This document shows, piece by piece, positions 11,403 to 21,944 of a stretch of DNA of 64,000 bases. This DNA is from Taxillus chinensis (taxonomy: Eukaryota > Streptophyta > Magnoliopsida > Santalales > Loranthaceae). Both the position numbers and the translations under genes were made by a program. Every line of letters starts with the position of its first letter. The stretch's first letter is position 1. The notes under the pieces were generated by a model. The model was given only the letters and a program-made list of their open reading frames with translations, was not told the DNA's origin and ran no database searches. The stretch spans positions 53,884,400-53,948,399 of the forward strand of contig CM042092.1 of the NCBI GenBank assembly GCA_023512835.1, in the 5' to 3' direction.

Positions 11403-12219
11403 AAAATCGAAATCGTGGGAGGCCACAACCCAAGTGCTTATAGCCATTTTGAAGACAAGATTAAGTGTAGATTGAGGGTGACGAGTGAGCATGGAACCAT
11501 AAATAAATCAAAGCTTAGGATTATGCAAACAGAGACTCAAGGTGAGGGCATGATTAAACGAGATACAGCAAGACAAAAAAAAAAAAACCATAACAAACGT
11601 CAACTAGCCACGCACAGGCTTGTATCATTTGTTAACTAACCAATCAGGCAACTATCATGCAATCCCATCTAAGCTTCAACAAGCAAAAACCAGACAATAA
11701 GAAGAAAGCTATCATTGGACAGAGCAAATTAAAACAGAACAAGGAAAACAAAGACCCAGATTAATCAAACAAAAACTCATACCCAACCTCACTTCAATCG
11801 CCCTTTTCTTTAGTTGGGGTCTGTGTGCGTCGTGGCTGGAAATGTCGGCACCGTGGGCTGATGCTTAGGAGGGGGGTACTCGGTCAACAATAGCGAATTC
11901 GTGGAGAGAAGAGGCGGCGCCGGGTTGTTAAAGCGGTCGTGCGGGATGGACGGGAACGTCGTGGGTTGGTCACTGTGGCGGCATCGAGGCAGCAGCGTGG
12001 ACACAACGAGAAGCAGAGGCTATATCATGTCGTCGTTAGTGGTCAGTGTAGGGTTGAAGATGAAGGTGGTGGCTGGTTTCGAAGTGGAGGTGGTCGGCGG
12101 CTAATTACTTTAAGGCAACAGCGACCAGCGGCCAGATTTCCGACCGGGGGGACTCTCTTTAGAGGTAAGAAAGAAGATGGTAGAGGTTGAGAGAGGTGAT
12201 CCATTGATCGACCATGGGG

Positions 12220-12227
12220 TTTATATA
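12220..12227 (-). promoter_or_regulatory. TATA box of TatA LTR
   Basis: TATATAAA on the minus strand lies about 2.4 kb from the LTR's 3' end, in the orientation needed to transcribe TatA. Function is inferred from motif and strand. Confidence 0.5.
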
Positions 12228-13320
12228 GGGGATGGAGTTTTAGGGTTTGAGGCTTTTTTTTTGGGGCGGCAAGAATTGGTGATGGGCGTCTAGCTGGTCG
12301 GGCGTGGCTGCATCGGTAGAAGGGAAAGCCGAGGGAGAGGGAGAAAAGGATGTAGGTGCATGATGGAGAGGGGGTAGGCATGATGCTGTCCGGTGTGGAT
12401 GAGGAAGACGACGCGAAGGAGAGAGAGAGAGAGAGAGGAAGACGACACGATGAGATAAGGCAGGCGAATACTTTGTTTATTTTTTTTTTAATGTTTTATT
12501 ATTTTTGCTTTTGATTTTTTGTTTGTTTCTTTTATTTCAACCAATAAAACGATGACACGTGGACAAGACAGGGAAGGAAAAGAGAGGGTGGCGGCTAGGG
12601 TTTTTGACTTTTCCAACTGGATAGCCATTAACTGGCGTCTTCAGGTTTTTGGGATCAGGAAGATAACTCGGGTTTCAAACAAATTTTAAGAAAATTATTT
12701 TTGAACTCGGGGCGTCATGACGAGCGACTTCATGCCCTTTTTGTTTTAAAATGATTTTATTTTTGCGACAAGCCTCTACTGCATGTCCCAAAAGTGCTTT
12801 AGTACTGAAAAATATATTATTTTGATTTTTCGAAATAAGCTTTGTGAGCAAATTGTCATCACCCGGTGTCGTCCGGGCTCGTGACTGGCTTGAGATTACT
12901 CCTTTGGATGGAAATTTGGTCATTGAGCCATCATTGCCATAGCTCACACAAAACCAAAAGAGAGATAGAAGAAACAGAATCGCCACCAAACAAAAATAAA
13001 GGGGTGTTTGGCCACCTAGGAGGGTCTATGGTTTCCAGAGAATAGGTTCGGGAGTTGGTTACGTGTGGGGAAGGAAGAAAAGTTCTTGCACCCCCACAAC
13101 GCCCAAAATTGGTACCTAGTCTTTGTCTATGGGTGCTTGCTTATTTTAATTTCCCTTTTTTTCTTTATCTCATTGTAAAAAAAACTATAGTTGGTTTATT
13201 TTAAAAAATGAACGTTATTCTTTTGTTTTATCGAGGAAAACAGAAAGAAAACCCGTGGCATGAAGAGCACAACGTGGAGCTCAGATTCATTACCACAGTT
13301 TGATGTTGGCTAGGTGGTGA

Positions 13321-15012
13321 AGATATAAGCAATAGGACTTAATCTCACAGCCACAGGAGCCTGGATTTATTTAAAAAGAATTTGGGGTTTTATCTTAAAA
13401 ACGAAGAAGTAGGGTCTGATGTTGTGAAGAGCATACTATGAAGCTCGGATTCACTATCGGACCCAATGTTGGCCAAGTGGCGAGGATATGAGCATGAGAG
13501 CTCAATCCCAAGGCCACTGGGCCTTTAAAAACGTTTTGTGTATTTTGAATAAAAGGTGAGACTGGTATAGCTAGAATAAGGAATGTAAGAGAAGAGGGGA
13601 ATAAAACCTGGAAATCAAGATTGACGTTCCTGCTAGCTTTACCCCCTTTTTTTGGATGCTTGAAGAGTGCAAGGACAAAACCCAGTAAGGGGAATGTTTG
13701 ATTTTTTTTCGGCAGTAGAATTTCTGAACTCCCTTTGAACTTGCTATATCGTCAGAAGTTAGGCTCCCAAATCCTCTTCTTCAAACTTTTCTATATTGCT
13801 AGGCGTTAGTCTCAAACAGAAAAACCTCCTTTTGCCATGGGTAATGCCTCCTTTTTATAGAGTTCCAAGCGGGGACAGCCTTCCACTTGGGTACTTGATG
13901 AATTAAGTGATGTGACTTTTGGAGTTCCTAGGCGTCAATCCAAGTTTCAAGACCGATATGTGTATTTATGAGGCGAAAAACGAGTTCCCAGGAGTTAATT
14001 ATCGCATTTCCGAGAGTCCCAGTATATATACTCGTGTTTGGAGCCGTTTCAAATTAATGCTTTACTGTGCACTTAAAAGAAGGGCAAAAATAGCGTCGTT
14101 TGGAGTTTTCAGCCGAAGCCTGTAGGGTCGAAGGTCGCGTGGCTGCCTCACGGGGTCGAAGGTCGCCGCTGGGGGCTGCTTCAAAGGTTGTAGGGTCGAA
14201 GACTGAGAACTGTTTCAATGGATCGGAGGTTGCAGGTGAGGGCTGCTTCAAAGGGTCGAAAGCTATAGGGTGCTACGAAGATCGAAGGCTGTAGCTGAAG
14301 ATTGCTTCGAAGGATTGAAGGTCGCTGAAGGTTGGAGGCTGCCTCGAAGGTCGTAGCTGAAGGTTGCCTTGAAGGATCGAAGGTTGTAGCTGAGAGTTGC
14401 TTCGAAGGGTCGAAGACTGTAGCTGAAGATTGCTTCGAAGGATTAAAGGTCGCAGCTGCCTCGAAGGGTCGAAGGTTGGAGGCTGCCTCGATGGTCGTAG
14501 CTGAAGGTTGCCTCGAAGGTCGTAGGTCGGAGGTTGGAGGCTGCCTCGAAGGTCGTAGCTAAAGGCTGCCTTGAAGGATCGATGGTTGCAGCTGCCTCGA
14601 AGGGTCGAAGGTTACAGTTGAAGGTTGCCTCGAAGGTCGTAGGGTCGAAGCCGCATCGAAGAGTCATAGGTTGCTTTGCAGGGTTGAAGGCTTGGAGGAT
14701 GTTTCGAAGGTCACAGGCTCGTAGCGGAAGCTGCTTCGAAGGATCGAAGGGTCGAAGATTTCCGGGTCGAAGGTTGAGAAGGCGAGGCAGAGCTGAGCTA
14801 CGAGATTGCGAGTCTACGAGGTAAGGCTGCGAGACTGCGAGGCTGAGCTACGAGGCTCTGAGTCTACGACGCAAGACTGTGAGACTGCGAGACTGAGCTG
14901 AGCTACGAGCTTCGAGGCTACGAGGTTGTGAGTGTTGAGGCTACGAGGCTGTGAGCGCTACGAGCTTCGAGGCTGTGAGCTTCGAGCTTCGAGGCTACGA
15001 GTCTGTGAGTGA
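13321..15012 (-). repeat. TatB LTR tandem unit 1 (1.69 kb)
   Basis: In plus-strand order the unit runs from agatataagcaataggac through a promoter block (TATA on the minus strand at 13852-13859) into a tcgaagg-rich minisatellite (about 14110-14770) and a ctacgaggctgcgag-type minisatellite to 15012. Long ORFs rich in Ala, Ser, Gly and Lys within the minisatellite are repeat artefacts. Confidence 0.9.
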
Positions 15013-17133
15013 AGATCTAAGCAATAGGACTTAATCTCACAGCCACAGGAGCCTGGATTTATTTAAAAACAATTTGGGGTTTTATCTTAAAAACGAAGAA
15101 GTAGGGTCTGATGTCGTAAAGAGCATACTATGAAGCTCGGATTCACTATCGGACCCAATGTTGGCCAAGTGGCGAGGATATGAGCATGACAGCTCAATCC
15201 CACGGCCACTGGGCCTTTGAAAACGTTTTGTGTATTCTGAATAAAAGGTGAGACTGGTATAGCTAGAATAAGGAATGTAAGAGAAGAGGGGAATAAAACC
15301 TGGAAATCAAGATTGATGTTCCTGCTAGCTTTACCCCCTTTTTTTGGATGCTTGAAGAGTGCAAGGACAAAACCTAGTAAGGGGAATGTTTGATTTTTTT
15401 TCGGCAGCAGAATTTCTGAACTCCCTTTGAACTTGCTATATCGTCAGAAGTTAGGCTCCCAAATCCTCTTCTTCAAACTTTTCTATATTGCTAGGCGTTA
15501 GTCTCAAAGAGAAAAACCTCCTTTTGCCATAGGTAATGCCTCCTTTTTATAGAGTTCCAAGAGGGGACAGCCGCCCACTTGGGTACTTGATGAATTAAGT
15601 GATGTGACTTTTGGAGTTCCTAGGCGTTAATCCAAGTTTCAAGACCGACATGTGTATTTATGAGGCGAAAAATGAGTTCCCAGGCGTTAATTAATGCATT
15701 TCCGAGAGTCCCAGTATTTAAACTCGTGTTTGGAGCCGTTTCAAATTAATGCTTTACTGTGCACTTAAAAGAAGGGCAAAAACAGCGTCGTTTTTAGTTT
15801 TCAGCCGAAGCTTGTAGGGTCGAAGGTCGCGTGGCTGCCTCACGGGGTCAAAGGTCGCCGTTGGGGGCTGCTTCGAAGGTTGTAGGGTCGAAGACTGAGA
15901 GCTGTTTCAATGGATCAGAGGTTGCAGGTGAGGGCCGCTTCAAATGGTCGAAAGTCGTAGGGTGCTTCGAAGATCGAAGGCCGTAGGCGAAGATTGCTTC
16001 GAAGGATTGAAGGTCGCCGAAGGTTGGGGATCGAAGGTTGGAGGCTGCCTCGAAGGTCGTAGCCGAAGGTTGCCTTGAAGGATCGAAGGTTGCAGTGAGA
16101 GTTGCTTCGAAGGGTCGAAGGCCGTAGTCGAAGATTGCTTCGAAGGATTAAAGGTCGCAGCTGCCTCGAAGGGTCGAAGGTTGGAGGCTGCCTCGAAGGT
16201 CGTAGCTGAAGGTTGCCTCGAAGGTCGTAGGTCGGAGGTTGGAGGCTGCCTTGAAGGTCGTAGCTGAAGGCTGCCTTGAAGGATCGAAGGTTGCAGCTGC
16301 CTCGAAGGGTCGAAGGTTACAGTTGAAGGTTGCCTCGAAGGTCGTAGGGTCGAAGCCACATCGAAGAGTCGTAGGGTGCTTTGCAGGGTTGAAGGCTTGG
16401 AGGATGTTTCGATGGTCGCAGGGTCGTAGCGGAAGTCGCTCGAAGGATCGAAGGGTCGAAGATTGTCGGGTCGAAGGTTGAGAAGGCGAGGCTAAGCTGA
16501 GCTACGTGGCTGCGAGTCTACGAGGTAAGGCTGTGAGACTGCGAGGCTGAGCTACAAGGCTGCGAGTCTACGAGGCAAGACTGCGAGACTGCGAGACTGA
16601 GCGGAGCTACGAGTGATAACATGCATTTTATGCCTTTATTCTAGTGTTTATTTAGGATGTTTAAGAGCATGATTAGAGCTTTATTGCTTCATATATCATA
16701 TATATTTGCTCTAAACCTTAGGAAGATGCTATTTGCAAATACAGGCGTTTTTAAGCTGTTTTGGCATATTTTGGAGCTCACTTTTGACATAGTAGATGGC
16801 CTCAAATAATTGGCATGCAAGAACAAAAGTTTCTTAGAATGATGTCCTCTACCTACCACAAAAATTTCAGAGCATTTGGAGCTGCACGTGAATTCACCCA
16901 TTTCACGTGCAAGCCTATTTTTGCCTCTCAGGCCTCTACAGGATGCAAGGAAGCTTGGGGAGAAGTTTGAGCTGATTTGGAGGTGCACGTGAATTCACCA
17001 TATCACGTTCAAATTGACGTGCAGAGATATTTTTGGACCGATCCTATCGTTTTTCCATGCTGATCATTTGTTCCTGAAGGCCCATGTCCAAATTGTGGAT
17101 GGAAGATAGAGATTTTAATGTTCCGAGTGTTAC

Positions 17134-17205
17134 TTATCAAAACTACGCCGTTTTGATAAATGGTCTAGGGTACACACCTCAAGGCCCATTCAAACTCTAT
17201 AAATA
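17134..17205 (+). promoter_or_regulatory. XL-b 5' LTR core promoter
   Basis: A palindrome with perfect 10-bp arms (17134-17159) lies 38 bp upstream of a TATAAATA box (17198-17205). The 3' LTR has the same TATA at 22529-22536. Transcription would start roughly 30 bp downstream (inference). Confidence 0.65.
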
Positions 17206-17264
17206 AGAGCTCCACGCCCCTTGCTAGTGATGCCTAGACCCCCTACACGTTTTTTAGAGAGAGG

Positions 17265-17663
17265 TCCTTTGGTTCTTTATTAGTTTTGTATTGCTTCTCT
17301 GTTCTTCTTTTGCAGGTGGTGGTCTCTTAGTCTTCCGGCGGGCGGCTCGCCTATTAGCCTTTCTGGCCACTCTTGTAATCTTGTTTTGTTTCTCTATTTC
17401 TGCTCTGCCTTTGTACTCCCTTGTATGTTAAGGCTTCTTTGGACCTCGGACTTGATGTATTATTTTTTGTTTCTCATAGCATGGAGTCTCTCGGGCTACT
17501 CTTTTTGGGGGTTTTTTAATGAGGGCTAAGGGGCTCCATGCTATTTTTCTTTTGGCTCTAGGGGGTTTGTCCTTAGTTTGGCCGAGGCGTCTCCCCTTTA
17601 TGGAGGCCTGCCGTACTTGATGTATTTTTCTTTCTTCGTCTAATAAATTCACTTTCCCCCCCC

Positions 17664-17690
<27 letters not shown>
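17265..17690 (+). mobile_element. Poly(A)-tailed retroposon, probably a 5'-truncated LINE
   Basis: This ~426-bp block is absent from XL-b's 3' LTR and from XL-c. It ends with taataaattcac, a short C run and about 27 A residues, and is bounded by agagagagg on both sides (17256-17264 and 17691-17699). Oriented plus, it contains phrases typical of plant L1 3' tails, such as ctttgtactcccttgta. The TSD lies in a GA-rich context, so its exact length is ambiguous. No ORF of note is present; a SINE or processed transcript remains possible. Confidence 0.7.
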
Positions 17691-17694
<4 letters not shown>

Positions 17695-18532
17695 AGAGGC
17701 TCCACGACTTGGAGGTTGCTCCTTGACCTAGGAGAGCAGCCGTCGCGGATTTTGGAGCTTGGATTTGAAGCTTTGCTGTGCGCGTGGTTAAGAAGAAGAT
17801 GTTGAGCTTTTCTGCTTCGTGTTTGCTTGTAATCATGCGTGAGTAGTCTTTTAATCTAGGGGAGCAATGTAGCCCCCTTGTTGCTTTCTTTGTGTTTATG
17901 AATATTGGGTTTGGATGATTGAGTTTTGCATGTTTTATGAATCTGTTCTTAATTCTATCTTTGGATGTACACCTTGGTATTCTTAGCCCTAGTCTGGGGC
18001 GGATTGAGATTCATAACTTATTTGTGATTGGTGTGATCATTATCCTTTTGCAAGTATGATTTATTGGCTTTACATGTTTGTGTGTTTAGATGACCATTCT
18101 GGCATACAACTCTTAAAAGGACCTCAATGACCATTTGTTGTCCTTGGCTTATGTTTAGCATGTTTTCAATCAGACAACCCTAATACCATGAACCAGTAGA
18201 GATAACATAGGGAGGTGAAATTGTGACCCTAGATGCTTTTAATCCTTGAATCTTAATCTTAAAATCACTTTGCTTTCTTTGTTTATTTAGAAAACCAAAT
18301 AAAAATTAGATCTTTAGTTTAAAAAAGAAAATTTTTTGCCAAGACATTTTATAGAACAATAGTAATTGGGTGTTTTGATTTGAGAACTAGAGAACTAGGC
18401 TAATCCCTGTGGGTTCGACCCCTTGCTTGCTGCTATTCTTTTAGTGCAAACTTAGGGAATTTATTATCTTAAAGAGAGATTTAACGACATTAGCTAGCTC
18501 TTTTAGAGAGGCTAAAAATCTGTCTGTCAAAT

Positions 18533-18550
18533 TGGCGCCGTTGCCGGGGA
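18533..18550 (+). other. Primer-binding site, tRNA-Asp type (XL-b)
   Basis: TGGCGCCGTTGCCGGGGA starts 3 nt after the LTR end. It is complementary to the 3' end of a plant tRNA-Asp and is the primer type known for Athila-like elements. Confidence 0.88.
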
Positions 18551-18799
18551 TTCAACGGTTAACTAGTTTTTAAAATCAACATTGAGTGAAATTGTTTGAA
18601 TTCTGATCTTGGTGTTTTATTTTGTATTTTATTTTCTGTTATTTTGTGTTCTTTATTTGTTTATTTTGCATTGTTCGGAGCTGCTGGGTGTGTTCTTGTT
18701 GTTTTATAGGAACATACACCAAGTGTTTGAGGTATTGCTAGTTGTGTATGCGACGAGGGGAACTTGTGTCCTTTAATCCAGAACCTGAACAGCACTCCA

Positions 18800-20139
18800 A
18801 TGGACAGAAAGTTTGGAGATGAGGAGGAGCTAACCATGGAACAATGTTTGGAAAGGATGATCCAAGGCAACAAATATTTGTTGGAAAACCAAGGGAGAGA
18901 TGAGGAGAATTCAATGATGGCAAACCAACATGTTTATATTCCAGGTCATGCAGCAGATCAATTTTCATATAGTGCTTGGCATTGCACTGTCTATGATCCT
19001 CCCACAAGCAGCTATTCATACCAGGAGCCTCCTAATTATGGTGGGAATATTAATGGAGATAGTAGCGAAGTCTGGCCAACTTACACCCAACCTGAGGGTG
19101 ACTACTATCCACAAGAGCCACCACCTGAGGAGTTTAATGGTTTCTTCAATGGATATTCTGAGAACATATGGGTTGGGCAATATCAAGATGAAGCTTACTC
19201 TAAAGATGAAGAAACCAGAAGAGAGGGAGAGGATTTGAATGAAAGGCTAGGAAGTTTGGAGACTACCATAAAAAATATAGAGCAATTATTGATGAGTATG
19301 GTTCAAAATGCAGATAACAGAGTCTCATCTAACTCCTTTCTTGGTGACACAGAGATAGAGGCGAAGAGAATTGCAAAGCCATCACTCCAACTTCCATGTA
19401 TCAATCTTTGACATCTGCCTCACAAGAATGGGAGTTTTTCTGCTAATAATGATTCGAAGATAAAGCTCGCATTCTAGCTGGTCAAACCATTAATGATGCT
19501 ATATACCAAGAAGTGGATACAAGGGCAATGGTTCATTATGATGAGGTTGTCCCTCCACCACAATTTAATAGCCCATGTGATGTATCCACTTCAACTCTTC
19601 CCATGGTTGGAGCTTATGAGGACAATTTTTCCATCCAAGAAGAAGAGGAAGACTTGAATTGTTCTGGGGTGTTAGAAGAACATAAGAAACCAATAAATGA
19701 CAACCCAAGGATGTAGCAACAAATCTTGGATGATGATGCTATAATTCTCATATCTGAAGGCACATCAAACCAAGGTACTCTTTATGAAGACAAGCTACAT
19801 GAGCCCACCACTACTATGTTTGCTTTGGAATCATCTTCCCTTATACAAGAGAAGGAAGTGCTTGACAAGGGAGGTAACCATGCGTGCATCATGACTACTC
19901 TAATTGTGGAGTATGTTGAATTTGTGTTACCACCTCGATGGAATGAGAGGAAGGAGAACCATAAGTTTGTGGAGGTGTCTCCCTATCAACAATTGAATCA
20001 GGAGTTCAAGTGGCTCCCACAGCGGTTCATTCATCCGATTGCTATGGTCTATGAGACTGCTGCGGTTTACAATGCCAGGATGAAAGCCTTTCATACATTG
20101 GTTGAGCTTAGTATGACAAAGTCTAGCTACAGACTTTAA
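18800..20139 (+). pseudogene. XL-b ORF, Gag-derived-like protein, broken
   Basis: This ORF matches the XL-c ORF over its length: N-terminus MDRKFGDEEELTMEQCLERM, a Tyr/Pro-rich middle (YYPQEPPPEEFNGFFNGYSE), a predicted helix SLETTIKNIEQLLMSMVQN, and C-terminus RWNERKENHKFVEV...LNQEFKWLPQRFIHPIAMVYE. The start is the ATG at 18800, about 250 nt after the primer site. Lesions are a 25-codon in-frame deletion near 19200 relative to XL-c, a one-base deletion near 19366, and a TAG at 19714-19716. There is no zinc knuckle and no enzyme motif. The helix followed by an NCKAIT-like phrase resembles the C-terminal part of Athila-type Gag (inference). The function is unknown. Confidence 0.75.
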
Positions 20140-20144
20140 ATAAA

Positions 20145-20167
20145 GCGCTGGTTGGGAGGCAACCCAA
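20145..20167 (+). other. Post-ORF hairpin motif in XL-b
   Basis: The block gcgctggttgggaggcaacccaa begins five bases after the ORF stop and can fold TTGGG-aggcaa-CCCAA. XL-c has the same block at 32814-32835 (minus strand). A similar GGGAGGCAACCC motif after the coding region is familiar from Athila-type elements. Confidence 0.75.
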
Positions 20168-21927
20168 TGTTTATTGCTATGTTTTATTTTATGTTATTTT
20201 CCTTTATTTATTTTATTCAATAAATTTGTTTGCAAGCTAACCATGGTGCAGGAGATATAGTTTGGTCTTCGTTAACCCTTTTGCAGGCCTTTCTATTAGG
20301 ATTTGGACTTTAGGACTACTCAATAAAGCTCATGTACTGGCTCAACTGCCAAGCTAAAGCTGGATTTTTCAAAGCTGCAACTCAAAAACACATGGATTTT
20401 CAAGTGGGAATCATGCAAGGGCATTTGACACATTTTGCACCTTGAAATGGGAAATCCACGACAGGTAAGTATCTTCCTACTCTCTACTTCATGCCATGAG
20501 GACATAGCATACTTTTAAGTGTGGTGTGGGGAGTGACTTGAGCCACTTGTTTGTCCTTTATATTGTGTGATTGCATGTCTTGTTTTTGTTTAAGTGTTTT
20601 TGTTATCCTTTATTTTTATTTTGCCTGATTGTTTGAGTTGTTTGCTTGAATGATTTTCTTGTGAAGACATGGATATTAAGTATGCAATTTTGGCTTAAAA
20701 TTTAATTTTTATGCCACATTAGTATTATGTTGTGATAAGGGTGTTAAAGTAGTTAAAATGTGCTCTGAATTGGTTTAATCATGTCTTTATCTTTTGAATG
20801 ATATCACCATGTTTTTGGAGCTGAGTTTTGAATATTAGCTGAGCATGAAATGCTATGATAGACCTAAGTAACCCTTAAAGTTAAGTAAAAAAGAAATGAA
20901 AAATGAGAACAGCTTCTTTTAGCCTTTGAGTGCCATTTTAGGGTATGGGTAATAGTTTGATTTGCTACTCTTCTTGTATTCAACATTGGTTATTTAATGG
21001 TAGGAGTCAAGTAAGCATGTGATTACTTATTAGTGCGCAGTGTTTATTGTTTAGTTAGGATGCAAGACCTCTGAGTCACTGTGACTGTCTTTGCATTCTT
21101 TTCTTTATTGTGTGATATTATTGGAAAAGGCTGTGATGCACATTGTGGAAAAAGCCCATCACATTATGAAAAGGGGTATGCATTAGAAAAATCAGTCTTA
21201 TTTATGTGTTATGTGAGTAAAAAAAAAGAGTGAATAATCCATCAAGGGAGAGCATAAAATGCAACCTTGTAAGATTATTACTAAAAAAAAACAGAAAAAA
21301 GAAAAAAAAATTCAGAATAAAAGCCACACTGGCTTGATGTTTGTGTGTGATTATTTATTTGTGAAGCCACATTGGCTTAATTGTGTTTTGTCTTGAGAGT
21401 GTTGAGCTCAATTCTTTAGCTCATGATTTTGTTTATTCAGTTATTAGAATAGAGTGTGAGTTCAAGTAAAGTAGAATAGAGAGTGTGTTTTCTTTGATGA
21501 GCACAATAGGGAACTCTCATGATTGCTTGGCAAATACTTAATCAATAGCTGATGGCGAGTGTAGAGATAGAGTTTTCCATCCATTGTTCATTGATAGGTA
21601 TTGGGCTTGAGAATTATTATATTTGAGTGAGGCTGCTTATCCTTGGTAAGAACTTAAAGGGAAACTAGGTGCTATTTTATCATGGAATGCTTGCTCATAT
21701 CTGAAATTTAAGTGGTGATATTGCATGGTTGTTGGACTAGGGATATGGACATGAATGAACTAAGTTACGACTCATTTTGATGCTTAAATTCCTATTTCAT
21801 CATGATAGAGTTGCATGCTTAGGAAACCATGATTCTCCTTGATTGTTATTTTATTTTTCTTCCGTTTGACTGCGTGTTTATTTTATTTTTGCATGCTTGT
21901 ATGTTTTTGCTTGAGGACAAGCAATGG
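20168..21927 (+). other. XL-b non-coding interior
   Basis: No ORF here has protein character. Four items are conserved with XL-c: an acceptor-like cccttttgcag (20277-20287), a donor-like acaggtaagt (20461-20470), an internal polypurine-like block agtgtggtgtgggga (20496-20531), and a pair of blocks around gccacactggcttgatg (about 21325-21380). The remainder is AT-rich with A runs. Confidence 0.8.
20496..20531 (+). promoter_or_regulatory. Internal polypurine-tract-like block of XL-b
   Basis: The pattern tgaggaca..gca...aagtgtggtgt recurs at the real polypurine tract (21911-21944, tgaggaca.gca...caagtgtggtgt). XL-c has it at 32470-32500 on the minus strand. It could be a central priming site or a relic of an old boundary; the role is inferred. 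Confidence 0.5.
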
Positions 21928-21944
21928 TTCAAGTGTGGTGTATT
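21928..21944 (+). other. Polypurine tract of XL-b
   Basis: The stretch ttcaagtgtggtgtatt sits immediately before the 3' LTR start tgataacg, the position used for plus-strand priming. It is identical in XL-a and XL-c. Confidence 0.85.

Larger units (their letters stand above)
9806..12853 (-). repeat. TatA 3' LTR, distal part
   Basis: It starts tgtcatcaccgg at 9806 and continues, after the TatB insertion, at 59859-60241, giving an LTR of about 3.43 kb. The first ~220 bp share with TatB and TatC an LTR-terminal block: tgtcatcacc, gccacca, a gtcacct or ccacct stretch, gttcgggagt, acgtgtgg-gaagga and caacgccc. Much of the rest is T- and A-rich non-coding sequence. A TATATAAA box on the minus strand lies at 12220-12227. 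A long minus-frame run at 12043-12381 is low-complexity and not called as a gene. Confidence 0.85.
16614..18529 (+). repeat. 5' LTR of XL-b, carrying a retroposon
   Basis: It runs from tgataacatgc to ctgtctgtca and is 1,916 bp, about 420 bp longer than the 3' LTR because of the insertion at 17265-17690. U3 has a G-box inverted repeat GCACGTGAA...TTCACGTGC (16884-16910), a second copy near 16984, and the TTATCAAAAC-tacgcc-GTTTTGATAA palindrome (17134-17159). Confidence 0.93.

Noticed and set aside
12043..12381. 112-codon minus-strand ORF in the TatA LTR
   Set aside because: Low-complexity Pro/Ser-rich frame in LTR DNA with overlapping plus-strand ORFs, no homology recognised and no start context. 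Not called as a gene.
14332..14562. Repeated ORFs with GCLEGSKVAAESCFEGSK-like sequence, also near 16239, 24563, 26420, 39551, 41302 and 58656
   Set aside because: They are frames through the tcgaagg minisatellite of the TatB LTR. The opposite strand is also open, and the units recur only as part of the LTR.
14110..14770. TTCGAA-rich arrays as heat-shock elements
   Set aside because: Heat-shock elements need alternating GAA and TTC with 2-nt gaps. Here TTC and GAA abut and the spacing does not fit.
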